A stretch of DNA of 64,000 bases from Pedobacter psychrophilus. GTDB taxonomy: Bacteria; Bacteroidota; Bacteroidia; Sphingobacteriales; Sphingobacteriaceae. Made by a program: the position numbers and the translations under genes. Of this stretch, positions 55,630 to 64,000 are shown one piece after another (position 1 is the first letter of the stretch; every line of letters begins with the position of its first letter). A model generated the notes under the pieces. The model was given only the letters and a program-made list of their open reading frames with translations, was not told where the DNA came from and ran no database searches. Location: contig NZ_LWHJ01000029.1 of the NCBI RefSeq assembly GCF_001652725.1, positions 276,478 through 340,477 on the forward strand. The letters are read 5' to 3'.

Positions 55630-56223
55630 TTATATAGTGGTTTGATATTTTATTTTTACAGGCATAATTTTATTGGCAATAAAATTAGACCGGATAAAGC
55701 ATAAAGCTTTAGACATATGAGTTTTGACAGTTAATGGAGATATATTTAATTTTGTTGCTATTTGCAAATAGGTCATATCTTCATACCTAGCTAACTTAAA
55801 AACCTCTAGCTGTTTGTTTGATAAAGATTTTAAGGTATTGCTTAGTAATAAACTATAATCGGCTTCTACTAATTTGTCCTGTAGAGAGTTATCTTCAAAC
55901 GAATGAGTAATTTTAATTTCGTTCATGACTCTCCATAAGGTAGCTTGTCTTTTAATTCTATTTAAAATATCGTTTTTAGATACAGTGTAAAGCCATGATT
56001 CTACTGGTTTTTTTAGTTGTAAACCAGCTTTACAAGTCCAAAGTTTTAAAAATGCATCTTGTACAACCTCATGAGCCAATTCATCATCTTTAAGATACTT
56101 AAAAGCCACCTTAAAAATTCTAGACTGATATCTTTCATAGAAAAACGTAAAGGCTTTTTCGCTTCCAGCTATCAGCAATTCTAATTGTTTAGATTCTTCT
56201 AAATTGTTTTGAATTTTACACAT
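55630..56223 (-). CDS. ECF RNA polymerase sigma factor (FecI/SigW-like)
   Basis: This 197-residue protein has sigma region 2 at about 18-90 (AFTFFYERYQSRIFKVAFKY, LKDDELAHEVVQDAFLKLW) and region 4 at about 130-185 (KSLSNKQLEVFKLARYEDMT, LQIATKLNISPLTVKTHMSK). Region 3 is absent, as in ECF factors. It lies 179 bases upstream of the SusC A gene on the same strand, where Bacteroidota ECF factors normally control a SusCD pair with a FecR anti-sigma. Here the anti-sigma is only a fragment further upstream at 56933-57145, so the factor may be free of its normal partner. Confidence 0.92.
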   Translation of the reverse strand: MCKIQNNLEESKQLELLIAGSEKAFTFFYERYQSRIFKVAFKYLKDDELAHEVVQDAFLKLWTCKAGLQLKKPVESWLYTVSKNDILNRIKRQATLWRVMNEIKITHSFEDNSLQDKLVEADYSLLLSNTLKSLSNKQLEVFKLARYEDMTYLQIATKLNISPLTVKTHMSKALCFIRSNFIANKIMPVKIKYQTTI

Positions 56224-56932
56224 TAAATTTAGGTTTGCCTCAAAACCTTAAAAACTAAATAAAATTTGCGCAAAAGGAACGACAAAACTTTTTTAATTAA
56301 AGAAGGTTTATAAAGAGTTTATAAAATTGGTTAACGATACAAATGAACCGTTTTAGCCTAAATCGCTTGTGCTTAAATCATCATTTCTTGTGCTGAAATA
56401 GGTTTTTATTTCACTTAAATAGATTATTTTAGTCAACATCTTGACAAATAGAAAACATTTTAAAGTCTTTAAAAATATTTAATATAAAAATTTAATAACC
56501 TGTTTATGAATTACTTAAATAAATTTTAATTTATGAAAACAACTAATATAGAACCAATTATTAATTGAAGAATCAATTTTTGGTAATAAATCGCATCATT
56601 TTAAAATGGAAATCAAATCATTATTTAGAAACAATATTTAAAACTTAAGTAATTTAAATTTTGCCTCAACTATGGAAGTGTAAATTTGAATTTATGACTT
56701 AATTGATATCATTAGAAAAAGATACATTTGGCAAATTCAAAAACGGAATGGAAATATACTTTAGTAGTAACTAGAGTTTAACTAAAAAGAAGTTGAAATC
56801 TATATAAAATTCAGCCTATAAATTAGGTATGGCTAATAAACTAAGGAAATTCTAAAAAAAGGAAATATTTGGAAGAGAAATCCTGAACTACTAATATTGA
56901 ATAATAATCCAATATTTATATAGCAAACAAAT
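56224..56932. other. Non-coding stretch between sigma factor and anti-sigma remnant
   Basis: About 700 bases without a credible gene, very AT-rich, with no frame resembling the FecR periplasmic domain when read on the minus strand. It may be eroded sequence where the rest of an anti-sigma gene once lay, but no such similarity was found by eye. Confidence 0.4.
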
Positions 56933-57145
56933 CTAAAATAAAGATTCTGAAACTGTATTTTTAGGTTTTAAAGTATAATTAACTTGGTCGTCAAACATTA
57001 CATTTTTAAAGCTCTCATCTATTTTTTGCAACAATTGTTCATCATATAGATTACTGCTAATAAATGCAAATAAATCATTATAATCTTTGTGAGAAAAATT
57101 GTCTTCCAAATAAAGGGAAAGTAGTTTATCAAACCTTTCTGACAT
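56933..57145 (-). pseudogene. Truncated anti-sigma factor (FecR-type N-terminal part only)
   Basis: A 70-codon frame starts MSERFDKLLSLYLEDNFSHK and ends TVSESLF, followed by TAA. The first ~45 residues resemble the cytoplasmic sigma-binding domain of FecR-type anti-sigma factors (KLLSLYLEDNFS..DYNDLFAFISS). The membrane helix and the FecR domain that normally follow are absent, where a full protein would need about 300-350 residues. The stop is clean and the gene has its own copy of the shared element at 57171-57196. It could be a broken gene or a real small soluble sigma inhibitor. Confidence 0.55.
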
Positions 57146-57170
57146 TATATTTTTGTTCTTTTATATTAAT

Positions 57171-57196
57171 AACAATCAATTTGAATAAAAGGAGTA
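57171..57196 (-). promoter_or_regulatory. TACTCC-N16-TGTT element upstream of the anti-sigma fragment
   Basis: On the minus strand TACTCC, exactly 16 bases, TGTTATTAATATAAAAG, 25 bases before the ATG at 57145. The remainder of the gap to 57463 shows nothing else. Confidence 0.55.
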
Positions 57197-57462
57197 TGCT
57201 AATTTAAAAAATTAAATAATGTATTTATAATTCTATTCATTCTAAACACGAATTAATTAAATGTGGTAAACTACTTGTAATAATTTAATTTTTAGTAGCA
57301 GGCAAGTTAAAATTAAAAATATTGTATTTAGAAAATCAAAAATAATTTATTCAAATTTGAAAATAATCCTTTAGAAGCTAATAGGGCAATAATTATTTTA
57401 ATCTTTTGAAATAACAATCAAAAAATATTAATTTAGCACAAACCCATTATCTTACCCTATAA

Positions 57463-60400
57463 ATGTTTTATTCAAAAAAAATCATTTTAAGATTTTTAAT
57501 AACCATCAGTTTCTTGATGTTATTTTCCCAATTAGAAACATTTGCACAAATAGATAAAATTAAGTTCAATTTCTTAACTAGGGAACAAGGCATATCAAAT
57601 AGTACAGTAGTCAGTATTTTCCAAGATAGCAAAGGATACATATGGTTTGGAAGTGGTGATGGTTTAAATGTTTATGATGGATATACTATAAAAGTTTATA
57701 AAAATTTATTAAATGATCCTAACAGTTTAAGTAGTAATAACGTTACCCAAATTATTGAAGATAATGAGCAACGTATATGGGTTGGTACTACTAATGGTTT
57801 AAACATTTATAACAGAAAAACAGACGAATTTTTAAGATTCAAAATTGATAATCAATCAAAAACGAGCATAAATAGTAATAATATAATCAGTTTATTTCTA
57901 GATAGAAAAGGAGTTGTATGGGTTGGTACCGATTATGGATTAAACAAATACAATAAAGCAACCAATAATTTTGAGAGGTTTAGCAATAAAAATTACACCT
58001 CTGGCTTTAGGTATGAAAATTCACACAATTGCATCTACCAAGATTTTGATGGTAATTTATTAATAGGGACACCAGAGGCTGGTATTTTAAAATTCAACAC
58101 CAAAAAGCAAAATTATCAATCGTTTGGTGAAAAAGATAAATTATTATCAAACTTAAAAGGACTTGATATAACTGTAATCATTGAAGACTTACAAAGAAAC
58201 ATCTGGATAGGTACATTTGGAAACGGTGTATATGTTTTGAATTATAAGGATGGAAGCTTAAAGAATTTTTCTAAAGAAAATGGAAATACTTTATCTCTAT
58301 CCAGCAACGAAATCAAAAGTATCATTTGCGATAAAAACAATAATATATGGATAGGTACAGAAAATGGAGGCGTAAATATTAAACCTTCAAATTCAAATAC
58401 ATTTTTAAGATACGAGAATGATTTAAAAAACCCATATTCTTTTTCTAGTAAAACAGCCTCTTCAATTTTAGAAGATAATCAAGAAAATATTTGGATTGGA
58501 ACCTTTCATGGAAAAATTAATGTTTATTCGCCAAAACTAGCTAATTTTAAAATCTACACTAAAGGGGTTGGAGAAGGTGCCCTAACATATAGTGATGTTA
58601 AGGCATTTATAGAAATTTCTAATAATGAAATTTGGGTTGGAACAGATGGTGGAGGAATAAATGTATATAATGACCTTTTAGGTAAATTCACTCAGTTTAG
58701 ACATTCGCCAAAGAACCCAAAAAGCATAGGTTCTGATGCTATATTATCTTTCATGAAAGATAAGAACAATCAAATCTGGATAAGCACATGGGGAGGTGGA
58801 TTAAATAAATATAACTCGACTTCTAAAGATTTTACTAAATATAAAACCGATTCTAAGAATCTAAATGCTATAACATCAAATTATATTTATGATTCTTATC
58901 AAGATAAAAGCGGCTTGATTTGGGTTGCTACTTTTTACTCTGGTATTAATACTTTTGATCCTAAATCAGAAAAATTTAAAAGAATCTTATATTCTCCCGA
59001 TAAAAATTCTCAATTCAATGGAATTTTTGTTACAAGTATTAATGAAGATAAAAAGGGTAATTTGTGGTTTAGTACTGTTGATGGAGGGCTTAATTGTTTA
59101 AATAAACAGCGCACCAAATTCACTCATTTTTTCGATAAAAAAAACGAAGAAATATCTGATCCAGTAAGAACAATTTTTAATGATAGTAAGGAAAGGCTAT
59201 GGGTAGGGAAAAAAGGTTTGTACCTATTTAACTATCAAACAAAAAAATTTAATTTATTCTCTAATCATCCCACCCTTGTTAATGAAATTATACAATCAAT
59301 AATTGAAGATAGAAAAGGTAACTTATGGATGGGCACTAATAATGGCTTAATTCAATATCATCCTGATACTAAATTTATTAAACATTTTGGGCCAGAAGAT
59401 GGTCTTTTAGGATTAGAGTTTAGTCCTAAAGGAGCAATGATAACTAATAAAGGTGAAATGTTTTTTGGAGGGTTAGATGGCTTTAACAAATTTTATCCTG
59501 AAAAAATTAGAAACCCAAAGTTTAGCTTCCCTATTTACATTACAGATTTTACTATTTTTAACAAGAGCATAAATAAAGGGCCTAATAAAACTACCGTAAA
59601 TAAATACATAGAAGAGGATGAAGCAATATCAATTAATTATGATCAATCTATTATATCTTTTGAATTTGCAGCTTTAAATTACATAACCCCAAAAAAAACT
59701 AATTATGCCTATAAGTTAGAGGGATTTGACGAAGATTGGAATTACGTTAACAAAGAACGTAAAGCAACTTATACCAATTTAGATCCTGGTGAGTATACTT
59801 TTTATGTAAAAGCAAGTAGTCCTGATGGATTATGGAACACCAAGCCTACATCAATGAAACTTGTTGTTGTTCCTCCATTTTACCTTACTTGGTGGTTTAA
59901 ACTGTTTATTGTAATGCTTGTTGGAGCCTCAATATTTGTACTATTATATCTAAAAAGAAAGCAGGAACTAAGAATCATTCATGAAGAAAATAAAGAAAAA
60001 CTGCATCAGTTTCAATTACAATTTTTCACTAACATTTCTCACGAGTTTCGTACACCTTTATCACTTATTATAGGTACTGTAGAGCAAATATTTAAGTTAA
60101 ATAGCAATTCTGCTTTTTCCAAATATTACTTAACCATTAATAGAAATGCCAATAGGTTATTACAGCTAGTTAGTGAGCTAATGGATTTTAGAAAAGTTGA
60201 ATCGGGAGTATTAAAACTTAAGGTAATGAAGGGTAATTTTTCTCCATTTTTAAATGAGGTTACAGAAGACTTTAAGCAATATGCTTTACAAAGGAATATA
60301 GATTTTAAGGTCAATCAAGATGATCTATCAGAAATTTGGTTTGATAGGCAAGTGTGCGAAAAAATTTTATTAAATCTTTTAAACAATTCATTCAAGTACT

Positions 60401-61650
60401 CACAAGAACATGGCGAAATTAATGTTGAAGTGAAATCGACTCTCGATAATTTTAAACCAAAATTTGACAGCTTTATTAAAAAGGAGAGCGAGTTTAAAGG
60501 AAAGGAATACTTGAATATAATTATTACTGATACTGGTATTGGAATGGCAGAAAGTGATCTAAATCACTTATTTGAGGCGTATTACAGAGTCTCAGACACT
60601 CATTTAGGAACTGGAATAGGTTTAGCTTTTGTAAGAAGTTTAGTTTTATTACATAAAAGCAATATAGCTGTATACAGCGAAATTGACAAAGGCACACAAA
60701 TTATCATAAATATTCCTTGTAGCCAGGACGACTACGATAAAGATGAGATTTGGTCGCCAGAAATTCATCTGCATCAAGCTACATTAGAGAGTGTCAATTT
60801 TAAAGAAGCATTTAATACTATCGGTCATACAAATGGCTCAATAAACAACCACCATAAAACCGACAATAATAAGCCTCGTATTTTACTTGTTGAGGATAAT
60901 GAGGAGATAAGAGGATATTTTAGAGAGATTTTAGAAAGTGAATACGATATAATAGAAGCTGAGGATGGAGAAAAAGGGTTATTAAAAGCCAAAAATGAAT
61001 CTCCTATTTTAATTATTAGCGATGTGATGATGCCTGTAATGGATGGAATAACATTTTGTAACACTATTAAAAATGATTTCGAAACAAGCCACATTCCTTT
61101 TATTTTACTAACTGCAAAAGACGCCATAGAGTCAAGAATTCAAGGAGCAGAATCTGGTGCCGACTATTATTTTAGCAAACCAGTTAATACAGAACTTTTG
61201 ATCTTAACGATTAGAAATCAGCTTAAACAACAACAAAAAATTAAAGAACGCTATTTAAAAGATTATCAAGTAGAAGCAAGAGATTTAGTCAATAATGCCA
61301 AAGACAAAAAATTTATGGATCAAATTTTAAAAGCAATTGAAGATAAGTTAGAAGATCCAGAATTAAATATTGACTATTTAATAAACGAGATAGGTGTTAG
61401 TAAAACCAAATTATATAAAAAAATTAAAGATATTACAGGCCAAAGTAGTAATGAATTTGTAAGAACCATTCGTTTGAAAAAGGCGATGGATATTATGATT
61501 CACGAAGATGTTTCGGTTAACGAAGTAATGTACAGGGTTGGTATTTCTTCTCACTCCTATTTTTCGGCAGCATTCAAAAAAGAATTTGGAACTACACCTT
61601 CCAATTTTCAAAAACAATTAAATGTAAAGAAAGAGATTTCAGAAAAATAA
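57463..61650 (+). CDS. Hybrid two-component system regulator (HTCS)
   Basis: This 1395-residue protein has an N-terminal signal anchor, then about a dozen Reg_prop repeats forming two propellers (YIWFGSGDGLNVYDG, RIWVGTTNGLNIYN, NIWIGTFGNGVYVLN, NLWFSTVDGGLNCLN ...) to about residue 690. A Y_Y_Y domain follows to about 805 (YAYKLEGFDEDWNYV, YTNLDPGEYTFYVKASSPDG). The membrane segment is at about 812-834. The histidine kinase has the phospho-accepting H860 in FFTNISHEFRTPLSLI and an ATPase with GTGIGLAFVRSL. The receiver has D1187 (IISDVMMPVMDG), and the C-terminal AraC HTH is at about 1300-1395 (NEVMYRVGISSHSYFSAAFK). It senses a glycan fragment in the periplasm and controls PUL genes. It is a plausible user of the shared element. 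Confidence 0.95.
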   Translation: MFYSKKIILRFLITISFLMLFSQLETFAQIDKIKFNFLTREQGISNSTVVSIFQDSKGYIWFGSGDGLNVYDGYTIKVYKNLLNDPNSLSSNNVTQIIEDNEQRIWVGTTNGLNIYNRKTDEFLRFKIDNQSKTSINSNNIISLFLDRKGVVWVGTDYGLNKYNKATNNFERFSNKNYTSGFRYENSHNCIYQDFDGNLLIGTPEAGILKFNTKKQNYQSFGEKDKLLSNLKGLDITVIIEDLQRNIWIGTFGNGVYVLNYKDGSLKNFSKENGNTLSLSSNEIKSIICDKNNNIWIGTENGGVNIKPSNSNTFLRYENDLKNPYSFSSKTASSILEDNQENIWIGTFHGKINVYSPKLANFKIYTKGVGEGALTYSDVKAFIEISNNEIWVGTDGGGINVYNDLLGKFTQFRHSPKNPKSIGSDAILSFMKDKNNQIWISTWGGGLNKYNSTSKDFTKYKTDSKNLNAITSNYIYDSYQDKSGLIWVATFYSGINTFDPKSEKFKRILYSPDKNSQFNGIFVTSINEDKKGNLWFSTVDGGLNCLNKQRTKFTHFFDKKNEEISDPVRTIFNDSKERLWVGKKGLYLFNYQTKKFNLFSNHPTLVNEIIQSIIEDRKGNLWMGTNNGLIQYHPDTKFIKHFGPEDGLLGLEFSPKGAMITNKGEMFFGGLDGFNKFYPEKIRNPKFSFPIYITDFTIFNKSINKGPNKTTVNKYIEEDEAISINYDQSIISFEFAALNYITPKKTNYAYKLEGFDEDWNYVNKERKATYTNLDPGEYTFYVKASSPDGLWNTKPTSMKLVVVPPFYLTWWFKLFIVMLVGASIFVLLYLKRKQELRIIHEENKEKLHQFQLQFFTNISHEFRTPLSLIIGTVEQIFKLNSNSAFSKYYLTINRNANRLLQLVSELMDFRKVESGVLKLKVMKGNFSPFLNEVTEDFKQYALQRNIDFKVNQDDLSEIWFDRQVCEKILLNLLNNSFKYSQEHGEINVEVKSTLDNFKPKFDSFIKKESEFKGKEYLNIIITDTGIGMAESDLNHLFEAYYRVSDTHLGTGIGLAFVRSLVLLHKSNIAVYSEIDKGTQIIINIPCSQDDYDKDEIWSPEIHLHQATLESVNFKEAFNTIGHTNGSINNHHKTDNNKPRILLVEDNEEIRGYFREILESEYDIIEAEDGEKGLLKAKNESPILIISDVMMPVMDGITFCNTIKNDFETSHIPFILLTAKDAIESRIQGAESGADYYFSKPVNTELLILTIRNQLKQQQKIKERYLKDYQVEARDLVNNAKDKKFMDQILKAIEDKLEDPELNIDYLINEIGVSKTKLYKKIKDITGQSSNEFVRTIRLKKAMDIMIHEDVSVNEVMYRVGISSHSYFSAAFKKEFGTTPSNFQKQLNVKKEISEK

Positions 61651-62073
61651 GCTAAATAAATCCTTGCTATCTAATAACGAGAGAACTGCTTTAAATTAAT
61701 TAAATGCATTTAAAGGTTTGTGTTTCATAGAAAAAAATAAAGAAAAAATCTCATACTATTAAGAATGCCATAATAAGGGCACATCAATAAGACTTAATAA
61801 CAATATTCATCTATTATATTAATAGACTAAAACCTATAAAACCGATAAAATAGTTTGGATTGTTATATGAATCTATCGAAAAATCATAAGCTTTTATTGC
61901 ATGCTTTGATTCGTAAAATTACAGTACAAATGGACTAATTAGGAAATTTTAAATAATTATACATCAATATTCTATAGGAAAATATAGATAAGTTTAGATT
62001 CCCACTCTAAAATAATTATTCTGTTTAATCCACTTTTTTGGAAGACCGCTAATTTTGTAATTTAAACAATTCA
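61651..62073. other. Intergenic stretch, no gene seen
   Basis: AT-rich and without frames of use between the HTCS stop and the terminator shared with the integrase. Confidence 0.5.
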
Positions 62074-62105
62074 AAAAGCCTCGCTATTAAAAAAACGAGG
62101 CTTTT
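62074..62105. terminator. Terminator of the integrase gene
   Basis: The 10-bp stem AAAAGCCTCG / CGAGGCTTTT with a 12-base loop lies 7 bases after the integrase stop, with TTTTTG on the minus-strand side. It could also stop transcripts from the HTCS side. Confidence 0.8.
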
Positions 62106-62111
62106 CTTCCA

Positions 62112-63329
62112 TTAACCAAAGGAAAGCTTTCTCTTTAATTTTGCCATATCATTACTTACTTTAATATCCAAAATCTTAGCATAATGTTGGGTCGTTTTTA
62201 AATCAGTGTGTCCAAGCATTTTACTAACCGTTTCAATAGGTACGCCATTAGATAAAGTAACAGTGGTTGCAAAAGTATGACGAGCTAAATGAAAAGTTAA
62301 ATGTTTAATAATTCCACAGAGATCGGCTATTTCTTTTAAATAAGCGTTCATCTTTTGATTACTCAAAACAGGTAGCAACAGGTTTTTTACCTCACAACAA
62401 GAATTATCTTTGTAATCTTCAATTATCTTTAAAGGCACCTCTAACAAAGGTATTCGTGAAGAAGTGGACGTCTTCTGTCTACTGGTAAATATCCATTTGT
62501 CTCCATCAACTCCAGTGGCAATTTCATCTCTTTTAAGTTTTTTTACATCTGCATAAGAAAGACCTGTATAGCAGCAGAAAACAAAAACATCTTTAACTTG
62601 CTGTAGTCTTTCTATCTTAAACTCTTTTGCTAATATACGTACCAATTCATCTTTAGTAAGAAAAGTGCGTTCCTTAGCCTTAACTATTGATTTATAATTA
62701 CAAAAAGGATTACTTATTAACCATTTATTCGCAACGCAATGATTTACAATCTTCTTTAAATGTTTGATATATTTTGCTGCAGATACAGCACTACAGCCGC
62801 ATTCTGTCTTTAAGTAAAATTCAAAGTTTTCAATAAAAGCTTGATCTAACATTTTTATGTCAATATCTTCTAATTGATATTGAACTCGCAAAAATCCGGT
62901 AATGTGCTTTTTAGAAGTTTGATAGCCTTTTAATGTATTTAACTGAAATCCATTTCCTATTAGGGCTTTCATTTTGTCATTGTGTTCAGTAAAAAGTTGC
63001 AACAGCTGTTTCAATTTTTCATCTTTTCCTGAAAAACGATCGCTTATTGCTTTAGAAGTTATCACTTTTCCATTTCCTAAAAGTTCGTTGTGGGTAACTT
63101 TCACTTTTTGCTGGAGAGTATCAAGATAGGAATTAAGTGTTTTGATTCTTTCTTTTTTCCCATGCCCACGTCCTAAACCACTACTCCATTCCTCGGGAAG
63201 ACAATCTCGTCCAGTTGATAATTCAGATCGTTTGCCATTCACTGTGATACGCAAATAAATAGGAACTGGTCCAGAGACATAGTTTTTTTGCCTTCTAATG
63301 TAGAAGATTAAGCTAAAATTAGTTTTCAT
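62112..63329 (-). CDS. Tyrosine recombinase / integrase (Bacteroidota mobile-element type)
   Basis: This 405-residue protein has an arm-type DNA-binding domain at about 5-95 (LIFYIRRQKNYVSGPVPIYL, RSELSTGRDCLPEEWS), a SAM-like core-binding domain at about 110-205 (FQLNTLKGYQTSKKHITGF), and a catalytic domain from about 220. That domain has YTGLSYADVKKLKRDE (the first catalytic Arg is replaced by Ser, as known from IntDOT-like integrases), TSRQKTSTSSRIPLL, HLARHTFATTV, MLGHTDLKTTQHY and the nucleophile Tyr at about residue 384. It presumably moves a conjugative or genomic island element. No other mobility gene lies in the window, so it may be a solitary remnant or the border of an element reaching past the right edge. 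Confidence 0.92.
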   Translation of the reverse strand: MKTNFSLIFYIRRQKNYVSGPVPIYLRITVNGKRSELSTGRDCLPEEWSSGLGRGHGKKERIKTLNSYLDTLQQKVKVTHNELLGNGKVITSKAISDRFSGKDEKLKQLLQLFTEHNDKMKALIGNGFQLNTLKGYQTSKKHITGFLRVQYQLEDIDIKMLDQAFIENFEFYLKTECGCSAVSAAKYIKHLKKIVNHCVANKWLISNPFCNYKSIVKAKERTFLTKDELVRILAKEFKIERLQQVKDVFVFCCYTGLSYADVKKLKRDEIATGVDGDKWIFTSRQKTSTSSRIPLLEVPLKIIEDYKDNSCCEVKNLLLPVLSNQKMNAYLKEIADLCGIIKHLTFHLARHTFATTVTLSNGVPIETVSKMLGHTDLKTTQHYAKILDIKVSNDMAKLKRKLSFG

Positions 63330-63523
63330 AATGTAACCATTAAAAAGTTAAACAAAAATAGCATTACAAAAAGAGTAATTCAAGATGTTCATCTATTGAA
63401 CATGTTCTTTAACAGTTGATTACGATAAATTCGGTGCGTAAGGTTTCATGCTTCGTCTACGCACCGAATCACGCACTTTTGTATTGCGAATTGATGCATA
63501 TTTTAGCATTTTGATATCAACAA

Positions 63524-63556
63524 AAAAGCCTGCAAACTTATGATTTGCAGGCTTTT
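63524..63556. terminator. Intrinsic terminator hairpin
   Basis: The 13-bp perfect stem AAAAGCCTGCAAA / TTTGCAGGCTTTT with a 7-base loop is flanked by A- and T-runs. It stands between the integrase promoter side and the UxaA tail, and no gene ends right next to it. Confidence 0.75.
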
Positions 63557-63580
63557 AGTTAATTTTGATACTGTTTTGTG

Positions 63581-63608
63581 TAGCCCGTAGGGAAACCGAA
63601 CCTATGCT
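63581..63608 (-). other. tRNA-3'-end-like remnant, possible integration site
   Basis: On the minus strand the bases read ATAGGTTCGGTTTCCCTACG then GGCTA, like the T-arm and acceptor 3' side of a tRNA. But the T-stem pairs badly, the loop A58 is replaced and no 5' half is found nearby. Integrases of this kind often recombine at tRNA 3' ends, and this site is 252 bases from the integrase start. Just beyond, GTACTCAC occurs twice (63650 and 63661). It is weak evidence for an att site. Confidence 0.3.
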
Positions 63609-63888
63609 TTTAAACGCTGTAAATCAAGTTTTTATAACTAAAAAATCAGGTACTCACCAAGTACTCACTTTTATTTTGATAGATTTTAGCTTAAAATGTT
63701 ATTTTAAAGATAGTGAAATTTACAGATTTTAAAGAAAATTTAATCTTTTCTTTATAGAAGATTATGTCTTAATAAATCTATACATTTCTTTAATTGATTA
63801 TTTTTTGTAAACAATTAATATTTGCTTAATTAGCAATCAGATAATTTTTTTTGATATATGATTGAATGCTTTTTATTAATTCAATTTT
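63604..63888. other. Intergenic stretch, no gene seen
   Basis: No credible frame lies between the tRNA-like remnant and the UxaA stop. The GTACTCAC pair near 63650-63668 is the only structure. Confidence 0.4.
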
Positions 63889-64000
63889 TTACAATGAAAC
63901 GCCTCTTTTCCAAGGGATAAAATCATCTTGACCATGTCTTACTGCGCTTACTTCTATTTCTCCGCTTGCTACTTTAATCACATAGTCTAAAATACGCTCA
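63889..64000 (-). CDS. uxaA: Altronate dehydratase (UxaA) C-terminal end, partial
   Basis: The minus strand reads ERILDYVIKVASGEIEVSAV, then RHGQDDFIPWKRGVSL and TAA at 63889-63891; the 5' part lies beyond the window. The LDYVIKVASGE...G..DFIPWKRGVSL ending is that of the large domain of UxaA-family altronate dehydratases, which convert D-altronate to 2-keto-3-deoxy-D-gluconate. This is the galacturonate branch of uronate catabolism and would suit the GH28 gene at 7175. Only 36 residues are visible. Confidence 0.75.
   Translation of the reverse strand, partial: ERILDYVIKVASGEIEVSAVRHGQDDFIPWKRGVSL

Noticed and set aside
63640..63670. GTACTCAC twice as a CRISPR-like repeat
   Set aside because: Only two very short copies with no spacer structure. 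No CRISPR array or cas gene is visible in the window.
63560..63680. A complete tRNA gene at the integrase border
   Set aside because: Only a degenerate T-arm and acceptor 3' side can be read; no D-arm, anticodon arm or pairing 5' end is present.

Overview
The window is about 64 kb of AT-rich DNA (roughly one third G+C by eye) from a Bacteroidota chromosome, most likely a Pedobacter-like member of the Sphingobacteriaceae. The grounds are two SusC/SusD pairs, a hybrid two-component regulator (HTCS), proteins with type IX secretion (T9SS) tails reading YPNPV, many secreted lipoproteins, an ECF sigma factor and DUF-type lipoproteins typical of that phylum. No rRNA or complete tRNA gene was seen.

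Most of the window is one large, broken-up polysaccharide utilisation region. Left part (1-12.2 kb): a LamG/DUF1961-type protein cut by the window edge, a lyase-like lipoprotein, a small housekeeping-like insert (DUF1905/YdeI protein, quinone reductase, HxlR regulator), then an operon on the minus strand with a GH28 polygalacturonase-type enzyme, a second LamG/DUF1961 protein and a second lyase-like lipoprotein, followed by an operon of two nucleoside-hydrolase-fold proteins and a sorbosone-dehydrogenase-like lipoprotein. From 12.4 to 18.1 kb lies a block of stress/redox and regulator genes (membrane protein, SDR, MerR, AraC, SnoaL-like, a SnoaL pseudogene, TetR, MDR reductase). It contains a decayed copy of the end of the GH30 gene that stands intact on its right side.

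Middle part (18.3-44 kb): an operon GH5-like / GH92 alpha-mannosidase / GH30; a GMC oxidoreductase with its small Tat subunit; a decayed GH2 tail; a five-gene operon of four tandem paralogous lipoproteins plus a T9SS lipase-like protein broken by a frameshift; GH2 beta-mannosidase and GH31 facing apart; a repeat cluster; an NHL-repeat T9SS protein; a DUF4142 lipoprotein; and the third lyase-like lipoprotein. Right part (44.5-61.7 kb): DUF1735/PKD lipoprotein, two SusD/SusC pairs, an ECF sigma factor, a truncated anti-sigma remnant and a 1395-residue HTCS. The right edge has a tyrosine integrase and the tail of altronate dehydratase (UxaA).

The most notable signal is a recurrent two-part element, TACTC(T/C), exactly 16 bases, then TGT(T/A). 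It lies upstream of eleven transcription units: both outer lyase-like genes, the GH28, nucleoside-hydrolase and GH5-GH92-GH30 operons, GMC, GH31, two secreted-protein genes and the anti-sigma remnant. The fixed spacing suggests one regulon driven by a dedicated sigma factor or by the HTCS. The enzyme set (GH28, GH92, GH2 mannosidase, GH5-like, GH30, GH31, lyase-like proteins, with UxaA nearby) suggests a complex glycan containing uronic acid and mannose. The substrate itself is inference.
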